The position numbers were made by a program, and so were the translations under genes. A DNA stretch of 15,050 nucleotides from NCBI GenBank assembly GCA_045561575.1, contig JBJKXM010000010.1, positions 1-15,050 on the forward strand, read 5' to 3'. This document shows, piece after piece, positions 1 through 6,989 of the stretch. This DNA comes from GCA-002715885 sp045561575 (lineage in GTDB: Bacteria; Bacteroidota; Bacteroidia; Flavobacteriales; BACL11). The notes below the pieces were generated by a model. It saw only the letters and a program-made list of their open reading frames with translations. It was not told the origin of the DNA and made no database searches. Position 1 is the first letter of the stretch, and each line of letters starts with the position of its first letter.

Positions 1-1302
1 CCTTCGCTTTTAACAATGCCAGAAAAAATTGATGAGCTGTTTGTATTAGCTAAAAAAAATCCACGCGACTATTTTCAATATTTTTCTCTTGACGAATCAT
101 TTAGATATTTTTATGAAGATGGAACTATAATAAGAGCATACTCTGACAATAAAAAATTAGCAAGTGAAATTTCAAAAAAAACAAAGGTTTCAAAAAAAAC
201 AATCTATAAATATCTAAATAAAAATAAATTTATTTTTAACGCAACAAGCCATTTGTTTTTAGAAAAATCTCTTCACAAGATTAAGAGTTATTTGTCTTTG
301 AAGGTCTTAATCTCTTTCTTTAAACTGCCATTTCTTAATTTGTTTAAAACCATGAACGAGGTTAATAAAAAAAAGTTTAACGATAAAAAGATAACACAGC
401 TGTTTAATAGGTTTGCTACATATAACGGCTCAAACCCTTATTTGGCTCCAGGTTTGTTAAATAGCATTTCTTATTTGGAGCTTTCAAAAGGAGCGTATTA
501 TCCAAAAAGTGGAATGAGGTCTATTGCAACATCTCTCTATAAACTAGCTTTAGATCTTGGGGTTAGGTTTAGTTTTAACTCTCAGGTCGAAAAAATAAAC
601 ATTTGTGAAAAAAAGACAAGGGTCAAATCCATTGTTTTAAACAAAGAAGAAATAATTTCAGATGTCGTTGTGTGTAACAATGATATACATTTTGTTTATA
701 ATAATTTGTTGTCAAAAAAGTTTTTTAAAAAAAGCCACAAAAAAAGTGAAAGATCATCATCTGCAATTATTTTTTATTGGGGTATTGATGGGGAGTTTGA
801 AAAATTAGACTTACACAACATATTGTTTTCTAAAGACTATAAGAAAGAGTTTGATTATATAAAAAATGGAGAGGTATATCATGACCCCACCGTTTATATA
901 AATATTACATCAAAAAAGATAGGGCACGATGCGCCATTGGGAAAAGAAAATTGGTTCGTCATGATTAATGCACCACACAATACCGGTCAATTTTCAGATG
1001 AGATGCTGCAAAAGATTAGAACAAATATCATTTCAAAAATTAATAGAAATTTAAATATAGAAATTGAAAAATTAATTTTAACAGAACAGCTAGTTGATCC
1101 GAGAACAATCGAAAAAGAAACACTATCCTTCGCCGGGGCTTTATATGGAACATCCTCTAACACAAAATCATCAGCATTTTTTAGACACCCTAATTTTTCT
1201 AATAAGATCAAGGGTTTGTATTTTTGTGGAGGAAGTGTTCATCCTGGAGGAGGAATCCCCCTGGCGTTGTCTTCGGCAAAGATAGTTGATGAATTAATTT
1301 AA
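1..1302 (+). CDS. crtD: 1-hydroxycarotenoid 3,4-desaturase CrtD-type phytoene desaturase, 5'-truncated
   Basis: FAD-dependent carotenoid desaturase of the CrtI/CrtD family, expected to introduce the C-3',4' double bond next to a hydroxylated acyclic end. The reading frame is open from base 1; residues PSLLT precede the first ATG (base 16) and continue the family motif GPSLxTMPxxxDELF. That ATG is therefore internal, and the true start, with the N-terminal FAD-binding GxGxxG region of roughly 60 residues, lies upstream of the window. Visible signatures include FNRFATYNGSNPY in the middle, YYPKSGMRSIATSL, and the C-terminal GLYFCGGSVHPGGGIPLALS, which is diagnostic of the family. The GPSL-TMPE-IDELF form matches CrtD-type enzymes better than Bacteroidota CrtI (usually GPSWYWMP), as I recall. 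The hydratase and cyclase genes downstream support CrtD. A four-step CrtI cannot be excluded without alignment. The next gene starts 6 bp after the stop, indicating an operon. Confidence 0.85.
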   Translation, partial: PSLLTMPEKIDELFVLAKKNPRDYFQYFSLDESFRYFYEDGTIIRAYSDNKKLASEISKKTKVSKKTIYKYLNKNKFIFNATSHLFLEKSLHKIKSYLSLKVLISFFKLPFLNLFKTMNEVNKKKFNDKKITQLFNRFATYNGSNPYLAPGLLNSISYLELSKGAYYPKSGMRSIATSLYKLALDLGVRFSFNSQVEKINICEKKTRVKSIVLNKEEIISDVVVCNNDIHFVYNNLLSKKFFKKSHKKSERSSSAIIFYWGIDGEFEKLDLHNILFSKDYKKEFDYIKNGEVYHDPTVYINITSKKIGHDAPLGKENWFVMINAPHNTGQFSDEMLQKIRTNIISKINRNLNIEIEKLILTEQLVDPRTIEKETLSFAGALYGTSSNTKSSAFFRHPNFSNKIKGLYFCGGSVHPGGGIPLALSSAKIVDELI

Positions 1303-1308
1303 CACCAC

Positions 1309-1950
1309 ATGTTTAAAAACAAAATAGATGTAGCATGTTTTTTGATGTTTTTCTTCAACATCTTTGGTTCAATTTTACTTTTTTTTGATCCATTTAAAGA
1401 GATCGTTTTAACATTGACACCAGTAAATCTATTAACCATGTTAGTTTTGTTTTTTTGGGGAAATGCTAACCTTTCAATTAACCTTTTTAAAACTATTAGT
1501 TTAATATATGTTATAGGTGTTTTAGTAGAGATTATTGGAGTTAACTCAAGCGTAGTGTTTGGAGATTATTATTATGGCCAGGTACTTGGGTTACAAATAT
1601 TTGGGACACCACTTATAATAGGTGTAAATTGGCTAACACTTTCTTTAGCAACTTTTGGAATTTCCTCATACATATTTCGTCACGGGTGGCTCATTGTTTT
1701 ATTTGCCTCAACTCTGATGGTTGTCACTGATTTTATTATTGAGCCTTTAGCAGGAGTGTTGGATTTTTGGTATTGGTCTTCGGGAAAAATCCCTTTGCAA
1801 AACTATATTGCGTGGTTTTTTGTTTCTTTAATAATTCAATTTATTTTAGTAAAAGGAAAAATTAAACTTAACACAAAGCTATGTTTTTCACTTTTATTCT
1901 CACAAGTTGTTTTCTTTTTAATTCAATACATTAATAATGGAATTATTTGA
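1309..1950 (+). CDS. cruF: CruF-type carotenoid 1',2'-hydratase (DUF422 family membrane protein)
   Basis: A 213-residue integral membrane protein with about six or seven hydrophobic segments. It matches the carotenoid biosynthesis (DUF422/CruF) family, whose members add water across the 1',2' double bond of an acyclic carotenoid psi-end. Conserved family features are visible: Glu74 and Gly77 followed by FGDYYYG (84-90), GTPLIIGVNW (99-108), TDFIIEP (140-146), a WYW triad (154-156) and PLQNYIAWF (162-170). It lies 6 bp after the desaturase and overlaps the cyclase gene by 14 bp, so the three are probably co-transcribed and translationally coupled. Enzymatic role is inferred from family and neighbours: CruF hydration followed by CrtD desaturation is the known route to myxol and saproxanthin end groups. 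Length is on the short side for the family, which runs about 210-300 aa. Confidence 0.82.
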   Translation: MFKNKIDVACFLMFFFNIFGSILLFFDPFKEIVLTLTPVNLLTMLVLFFWGNANLSINLFKTISLIYVIGVLVEIIGVNSSVVFGDYYYGQVLGLQIFGTPLIIGVNWLTLSLATFGISSYIFRHGWLIVLFASTLMVVTDFIIEPLAGVLDFWYWSSGKIPLQNYIAWFFVSLIIQFILVKGKIKLNTKLCFSLLFSQVVFFLIQYINNGII

Positions 1951-2644
1951 ACATAAGTACTTTTACTTTTTGCTTTTAGCACTTTCCATATCCTTTCCTC
2001 TTCTTCGAAGCTTTGAAGATAAGCTCAGTTATTACAAAAAGTGGAGTGCATTATTTCAGGCAATTTTTATAATGATGCTTGTTCATATACCAATTGATAT
2101 TGTTTTTACTAAGCTTCAAATCTGGAGCTTTAATAACGACTATGTTTCGGGATTATATTTGTTTAAACTTCCAATTGAGGAGTGGCTATTTTTTATTGTT
2201 ATTCCATTTTGCTGTGTTTTTATATATGAATCAATAAATTATTTTTTTACAATCCAAAAAGCAAGTAGATTAAATTACATAACTTCTGTTTTAACAGGAA
2301 TTATATTGATTGTTTTGTCACTTGTTTATTACAACAAAACTTATACGAGTACATATTTTTCACTCTCGGGAATTATACTAGTTTTAATTTATTTATACAA
2401 ACCTTTATGGTGGAAAAAGTTTCAAATTATGTTTCTCTTCTCACTAATTCCTTTTTTCATAGTAAATGGATTTTTAACAGGAAGTTTTACCGAAAACGCG
2501 GTGGTTCTTTATGATGATCAACAAAACCTGGGTATTAGAATTTTAAATATTCCAATGGAGGACATATTCTATTGCTTTAATATTTTGGTGTTAGTTGTCG
2601 TTGTTTACGAATATCGACTATCTAAAATACTTTCTGTAAAATAA
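1937..2644 (+). CDS. crtYcd: Lycopene beta-cyclase, fused CrtYc-CrtYd domains
   Basis: Membrane-embedded heterodimer-type lycopene cyclase in which the CrtYc and CrtYd halves are one 235-residue polypeptide. Each half carries the catalytic acidic motif of the family: PIEEWLF (79-85) in the first and PMEDIFY (206-212) in the second, each next to hydrophobic helices. The enzyme would convert a psi-end of lycopene to a beta-ring. With CruF and CrtD acting on the other end, the likely product is monocyclic (gamma-carotene derived). The start ATG lies inside the end of cruF in a different frame (14 bp overlap). The 3' end overlaps the convergent lspA gene by 27 bp. The Bacteroidota, archaeal and fungal cyclases share this architecture, so the family call is firm; one-sided versus two-sided cyclisation is inference. 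Confidence 0.85.
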   Translation: MELFEHKYFYFLLLALSISFPLLRSFEDKLSYYKKWSALFQAIFIMMLVHIPIDIVFTKLQIWSFNNDYVSGLYLFKLPIEEWLFFIVIPFCCVFIYESINYFFTIQKASRLNYITSVLTGIILIVLSLVYYNKTYTSTYFSLSGIILVLIYLYKPLWWKKFQIMFLFSLIPFFIVNGFLTGSFTENAVVLYDDQQNLGIRILNIPMEDIFYCFNILVLVVVVYEYRLSKILSVK

Positions 2645-3205
2645 AATTAACAAAATCATTCCTACTGATATTCCAGCGTCAGCTAAATTGAAAACAGGCC
2701 TGAAAAAAATAAAATGCTTATTTGCAAAAAATGGCAGCCATTCTGGCAGATGGGTGTTAATTAATGGGAAATAAAACATGTCAACAACCTTTCCTTTTAA
2801 AAGGCTTTCATAGCCACCACTTGATGGCATAAATTCTGCGATCTTATTGTAACTGTCATTAAAGAAAACGCCATAGAAAACCCCGTCTATAATATTTCCA
2901 ATCGCCCCCCCAATTACTAAACCAAGAGAAACAAGGGCTCCTTTAGGAAAGGTTTTTTTTGTTAAATCGTTAACATAATAAACCCCCCAAATGACAACGA
3001 TTATTCTAAAAAGACTAAGCAGAACCTTTCCTGTATCACCCCCAAATTCCAACCCAAAGGCCATTCCGTTGTTTTCAGTAAAGTGAATTATAAACCAGTC
3101 AAAAATTTTAAACTCTTGCCCAAGAAACATATTTGTTTTTATCCAAAACTTAAGAGCTTGATCAACAAGAACAAGAGTTATGGCGGTAGAAAGTACTCTT
3201 CTCAA
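2618..3205 (-). CDS. lspA: Lipoprotein signal peptidase (signal peptidase II)
   Basis: Inner-membrane aspartyl protease that removes the signal peptide from diacylglyceryl-modified prolipoproteins. The 195-residue protein has four predicted membrane segments and the family motifs: VDQ with Asp15, NNGMAFG (45-51), GGAIGNIID (99-107), VVDMFYFP with the first catalytic Asp142, and FNLADAGIS with Asn173 and the second catalytic Asp176. The loop between GNIID and VVDMFY is expanded (about 108-138), as is usual for Bacteroidota. The start chosen is TTG at base 3205: the frame is closed immediately upstream by the stop codon of the preceding DksA-like gene, and the first in-frame ATG would delete Asp15 and the first helix. 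It is the last gene of the ileS operon. Its final 27 bp overlap the convergent carotenoid cyclase gene. Confidence 0.92.
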   Translation of the reverse strand: MRRVLSTAITLVLVDQALKFWIKTNMFLGQEFKIFDWFIIHFTENNGMAFGLEFGGDTGKVLLSLFRIIVVIWGVYYVNDLTKKTFPKGALVSLGLVIGGAIGNIIDGVFYGVFFNDSYNKIAEFMPSSGGYESLLKGKVVDMFYFPLINTHLPEWLPFFANKHFIFFRPVFNLADAGISVGMILLILFYRKYFR

Positions 3206-3211
3206 GGTTTG

Positions 3212-3586
3212 TTATTGAGCTTTTTTGGCTTCTATACTTAGTGTTGCGTGAGGCACTAATTTAAGACGTTCCTTCGAAATGAGCTTGCCAGTTACACGAC
3301 AAATTCCATATGAATTATTCTCAATTCTTATCAGTGCGTTTTTAAGGTTAACAATAAACTTTGCCTGACGTTCAGCAAGCTTTGTGTTTTCTTCTTTAGA
3401 AAGCGTTGTTGAGCCCTCTTCAAATGCCTTAAATGTAGGCGAGGTGTCCTCGGTGCCATTGTCTGCATCATTTGCAGTTGAGGCTCTTAAAATTGCAAGG
3501 TCTTCTTCTGCACTTTCTATCTTTTGTAGAATTATATTTTTGAACTCTTTGAGTTCTGCCTTTGTGTATACTGTTTTCTCTTTCAT
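3212..3586 (-). CDS. TraR/DksA C4-type zinc finger family protein lacking most zinc cysteines
   Basis: Small (124 aa) member of the DksA/TraR family, which binds the secondary channel of RNA polymerase. The N-terminal two thirds is charged and helical, fitting the coiled-coil hairpin, and the C-terminal part YGICRVTGKLISKERLKLVP (93-112) then HATLSIEAKK aligns with the family zinc-finger region. Only one cysteine (Cys96) of the usual four remains, so zinc binding is unlikely; this form is common in Bacteroidota homologues as far as I recall. I place the start at ATG 3586, one base after the ileS stop. A longer frame exists with a TTG at 3601 inside ileS, but the added residues do not resemble the family. 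It lies between ileS and lspA, a conserved Bacteroidota order. Regulatory role is inferred from family only. Confidence 0.88.
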   Translation of the reverse strand: MKEKTVYTKAELKEFKNIILQKIESAEEDLAILRASTANDADNGTEDTSPTFKAFEEGSTTLSKEENTKLAERQAKFIVNLKNALIRIENNSYGICRVTGKLISKERLKLVPHATLSIEAKKAQ

Positions 3587-3587
3587 T

Positions 3588-6500
3588 TTATTGCTTGTCA
3601 ATTAAAACATTGCAAATAATGTTATCAACTAAGCTTATTTTTTCATAATCATTGTTGATTGATGATGAAAAGACAAGTTCATTTGACAATGTCTCATTAC
3701 AAATATAATTTAAATTATTTTTAAAAGCACTTTCGATTTTCTCATTTTTTTCAATAGAAATGGTGATCTTATCAGTCACTAAATAATTTTTTTCCTTTCT
3801 TAAATTTTGAATTCTGTTGACAAATTCTCTAGCCAACCCTTCATTTTCTAATTCTTCAGTGATTTTAACATCAAGAGCTACACTGAAATCTTCATTTGAA
3901 GCTACAGAGTAGCCCTGTATTTCTTTAGAAGCTATTTCAACATCATTTATTGAAATGATCTGGCCAAGAGCTAATTTAATTTCCCCTTTAGATTCTAAAA
4001 GGTTAATTTGTTTTGAATCTAATGCTGCTATAGCCTCACTGACCTCTTTTATTTTACTTCCAAATTTTGGCCCCAAAACCTTAAAGTTAGCCTTAGCTTT
4101 TTTTGAAAGTAATTCTGAGCTTTCGTCAATTATTGTTATATTTTTTAAATTAGTTTCTGCTAACACAATCTCTTTTGCTTTTTTCACCCCATCCTTAATG
4201 GCATTATTTGAGGTTGCTATTAATGCACACTCAAGAGGTTGTCTTACTCGGATTTTTTCTTTTTTTCTCAAAGACAAAATAGCAGAAGAAAGTTTTTGAG
4301 CAAGCCGCATTTCAGTTTCAAGATTAACATTAATAAATTCATTGTTAAAAGCTGGAAATTTAGCTAAATGTACCGATTTGTTGCACTGGTTTAGATCTTG
4401 ATATAGCCTGTCCATGTAAAACGGTGCAATTGGGCTTGATATTAATGATATTTTTTCAAGACACTCAAAAAGAGTAGAATACGCATTTTTTTTGTCCTGA
4501 TTAAACTCCCCTTTCCAAAACCTTCTTCTGTTAAGCCTAATGTACCAGTTGCTTAGTTTGTTAATAACAAAATCTTGAATTGCTCGCGCAGCTTTAGTTG
4601 GCTCATAATCTTCATAATCTTCTTCAACAGCTTTAATTAATGAATTTATTTCAGATATTATCCACTTGTCTGTTTTGTCTCTTTTTGAAACTGGACAACT
4701 ATTATTTTTATATTCAAAATCATCTATGTTTGCATAAAGAGCATAGAAAGAATATGCATTATAAAGTGTTCCAAAAAATTTTCTTTTAACCTCGACAATC
4801 CCTTCTTCATCGAACTTGAGATTATCCCATGGCTGAGCATTAGTAATCATATACCACCTTGTAGGATCGGCCCCGTGTTTTTTTATTGTTTCAAACGGAT
4901 CAACGGCATTTCCTAATCTTTTAGACATTTTATTGCCACTCTTATCAAGAACTAGTCCGTTCGAGACGACATTTTTATATGCTAAAGAATCAAATAGTAA
5001 TGTTGATATTGCATGCAAGGTAAAAAACCATCCTCTTGTTTGGTCAACCCCCTCTGCTATAAAATCTGCTGGAAACTGATCTTTAAATTTAGCTTTGTTT
5101 TCAAAAGGATAATGTAATTGTGCATACGGCATTGAGCCGGAATCAAACCACACATCTATTAAGTCTAGTTCTCTTTTCATCATTTTTCCGCTAGGCGATG
5201 CAAGAACTATTTCATCAACATAAGGACGGTGCATGTCAAAAATATTATAATTCTTTTCTGAAAAATCATTTGGTATAAAGTTTGCTAGAGGGTTTTCTTT
5301 CATGTAGCCATAAACAATGGAGTGTTCTATTTGTTTTTTAAGCTCTTCTAAAGAACCAATACAAACTTCTTCACCCCCATCTTCACTTCTCCAAATAGGA
5401 AGGGGAACTCCCCAAAAACGAGACCTAGATAAATTCCAGTCTACAAGGTTTTCAAGCCAGTTTCCAAATCGTCCTTCTCCGGTAGATTTAGGTTTCCAAT
5501 TTATGGTTTTGTTTAACTCAAGCATTCTTTCTTTGTGCTCAGTTGTTTTAACAAACCAACTATCAAGAGGGTAGTATAATATAGGCTTATCGGTTCTCCA
5601 GCAATGAGGATAGCTGTGTTCATATTTTTCTGATTTAAAAAGCAGCCCATCTTCCTTAAGCTTTATAACTATCTGTACGTCCGCTGGCAGTTTTGGCTTT
5701 CTATCATCACTAGAGTAATACTCATCCTTTACATATTGCCCGCTAAAATCATGAACCTCTTCTGTAAATTTTCCCTGTTGATCAACAAGAGTCAAGGATC
5801 CAATCCCATTTTGTTTGGCCACCCTATTATCGTCTGCACCAAAACTTGGGGCTAAATGCACTATTCCGGTTCCGTCCTCTGTAGTTACAAAATCTGCAGA
5901 AAGCACTCTAAATGCGTCTCCGTCAGTAGGGGTGGTGTATTTTAGTAACTGCTCATAATTAATATCGACAAGCTTTTCCCCAGCTAACTCATCTACAATA
6001 GAATAAGGAAGGTTTTTGTCTCCTATGTTATAATTTTCAAAACCTAAATTTTCATTATCACTATTAAAAAATTTAGACAGTAAATCTTTTGCTAACACAA
6101 CAGTGATTTTTTCACCATTATATTGATTAAAAGTTTCAACTAACACATACTTTATTTTTTTACCTACTGCTAAAGCAGTATTTGAAGGTAGGGTCCATGG
6201 TGTTGTAGTCCAGGCAAGAAAATAGATTGAGTTTTTTGTTTTTTCAAAAAGAAATGCGCTTTTTTCATCAACAATTAATTTGAATTGCGCAACAGCTGAC
6301 GTGTCTTTAACATTTTTATAGCAGCCCGGTTGGTTAAGTTCGTGTGTGCTCAGTCCAGTACCAGCTTTTGGAGAAAAAGGCTGAATAGTATGACCCTTAT
6401 AAAGAAGATTCTTTTTATGTAGTTCTTTTAACAACCACCAAACGCTTTCTATGTACTTGTTGTCATATGTTACATACGGGTTTTGCATATCTACCCAATA

Positions 6501-6920
6501 ACCCATTTGACTAGTTATATCTTCCCAAGATTTTTTATACTTCATCACATTAACTCTGCAAGCCTCGTTGTATTCTTGTATAGATATCTTTGTTCCAATA
6601 TCTTCTTTGGTTAAATTAAGTTCTTTTTCAACTCCAAGCTCAACAGGAAGCCCATGCGTGTCCCAACCAGCCTTTCTATTAACAGTATATCCTTTTAATG
6701 TTTTGTATCTACAAAAAAGATCTTTTATAGTTCTTGCAATAACATGATGGATGCCAGGCATTCCGTTGGCAGACGGAGGCCCCTCATAAAAAGTAAAATT
6801 ATTAGATTGATTAGATTCTTTTGTGCTTTTTTCAAAAACAGAGTTTTCATTCCAATACGACAATATTTCTTTACCAAGATGTGGTAAATCTAACCCTTTG
6901 TATTCTTTGTTTTTACCCAT
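3588..6920 (-). CDS. ileS: Isoleucyl-tRNA synthetase, long eukaryote-like (IleRS2) type
   Basis: Cytoplasmic class I synthetase that charges tRNA-Ile. At 1110 aa it is longer than the E. coli-type enzyme and resembles the eukaryote-like IleRS2 group. Order of features: class I signature region with GIHH at 56-59; GWDTHGLPVE (85-94); the CP1 editing domain with TTTPWTLPSN (238-247) and HLAPSFGADD (355-364, including the editing Asp); DWNLSRSRFWG (494-504); VWFDSGS (590-596); GVDQTRGWF (624-632); KMSKR (664-668); then an anticodon-binding domain and a long C-terminal extension. No C-terminal zinc-binding cysteine cluster like that of type 1 enzymes is seen. The first-signature residues are rearranged: HxGH has become GxHH. 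First gene of the ileS – DksA-like – lspA operon, with a promoter-like element just upstream. Confidence 0.97.
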   Translation of the reverse strand: MGKNKEYKGLDLPHLGKEILSYWNENSVFEKSTKESNQSNNFTFYEGPPSANGMPGIHHVIARTIKDLFCRYKTLKGYTVNRKAGWDTHGLPVELGVEKELNLTKEDIGTKISIQEYNEACRVNVMKYKKSWEDITSQMGYWVDMQNPYVTYDNKYIESVWWLLKELHKKNLLYKGHTIQPFSPKAGTGLSTHELNQPGCYKNVKDTSAVAQFKLIVDEKSAFLFEKTKNSIYFLAWTTTPWTLPSNTALAVGKKIKYVLVETFNQYNGEKITVVLAKDLLSKFFNSDNENLGFENYNIGDKNLPYSIVDELAGEKLVDINYEQLLKYTTPTDGDAFRVLSADFVTTEDGTGIVHLAPSFGADDNRVAKQNGIGSLTLVDQQGKFTEEVHDFSGQYVKDEYYSSDDRKPKLPADVQIVIKLKEDGLLFKSEKYEHSYPHCWRTDKPILYYPLDSWFVKTTEHKERMLELNKTINWKPKSTGEGRFGNWLENLVDWNLSRSRFWGVPLPIWRSEDGGEEVCIGSLEELKKQIEHSIVYGYMKENPLANFIPNDFSEKNYNIFDMHRPYVDEIVLASPSGKMMKRELDLIDVWFDSGSMPYAQLHYPFENKAKFKDQFPADFIAEGVDQTRGWFFTLHAISTLLFDSLAYKNVVSNGLVLDKSGNKMSKRLGNAVDPFETIKKHGADPTRWYMITNAQPWDNLKFDEEGIVEVKRKFFGTLYNAYSFYALYANIDDFEYKNNSCPVSKRDKTDKWIISEINSLIKAVEEDYEDYEPTKAARAIQDFVINKLSNWYIRLNRRRFWKGEFNQDKKNAYSTLFECLEKISLISSPIAPFYMDRLYQDLNQCNKSVHLAKFPAFNNEFINVNLETEMRLAQKLSSAILSLRKKEKIRVRQPLECALIATSNNAIKDGVKKAKEIVLAETNLKNITIIDESSELLSKKAKANFKVLGPKFGSKIKEVSEAIAALDSKQINLLESKGEIKLALGQIISINDVEIASKEIQGYSVASNEDFSVALDVKITEELENEGLAREFVNRIQNLRKEKNYLVTDKITISIEKNEKIESAFKNNLNYICNETLSNELVFSSSINNDYEKISLVDNIICNVLIDKQ

Positions 6921-6943
6921 GATTTATCTACAGCTAATTGCTG

Positions 6944-6974
6944 CAAATATAACTTTTGCATTCAAGATAGACAA
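6944..6974 (-). promoter_or_regulatory. Putative Bacteroidota-type promoter of the ileS operon
   Basis: On the minus strand, TATATTTG (6951 down to 6944) matches the Bacteroidota -7 consensus TAnnTTTG, and TTG at 6974-6972 lies 20 bases upstream, within the 17-23 base spacing known for Flavobacterium promoters. It sits between the CotH-like gene stop (6990) and the ileS start (6920), predicting a short leader of under 20 bases. Motif-based only. Confidence 0.5.
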
Positions 6975-6989
6975 TGAAAGCAATTCTAT

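Noticed and set aside
174..199. Two runs of eight A in the crtD gene as possible phase-variable or slippage sites
   Set aside because: A-runs of this length are common across this AT-rich window in Lys-rich coding sequence, and the frame is intact.
987..1285. Open frames on both strands inside the crtD gene
   Set aside because: They lie over strongly conserved CrtD coding sequence, have no recognisable motifs and are shadows of the real frame.
2879..2905. Loss of the Arg after GNIID in LspA (Gly108) as a possible defect
   Set aside because: Bacteroidota LspA proteins, as I recall, often lack this Arg and carry the expanded loop; both catalytic Asp residues are present.
3587..3601. Longer DksA-like protein starting with TTG inside ileS
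   Set aside because: The ATG one base after the ileS stop fits the family N-terminus and operon spacing better.
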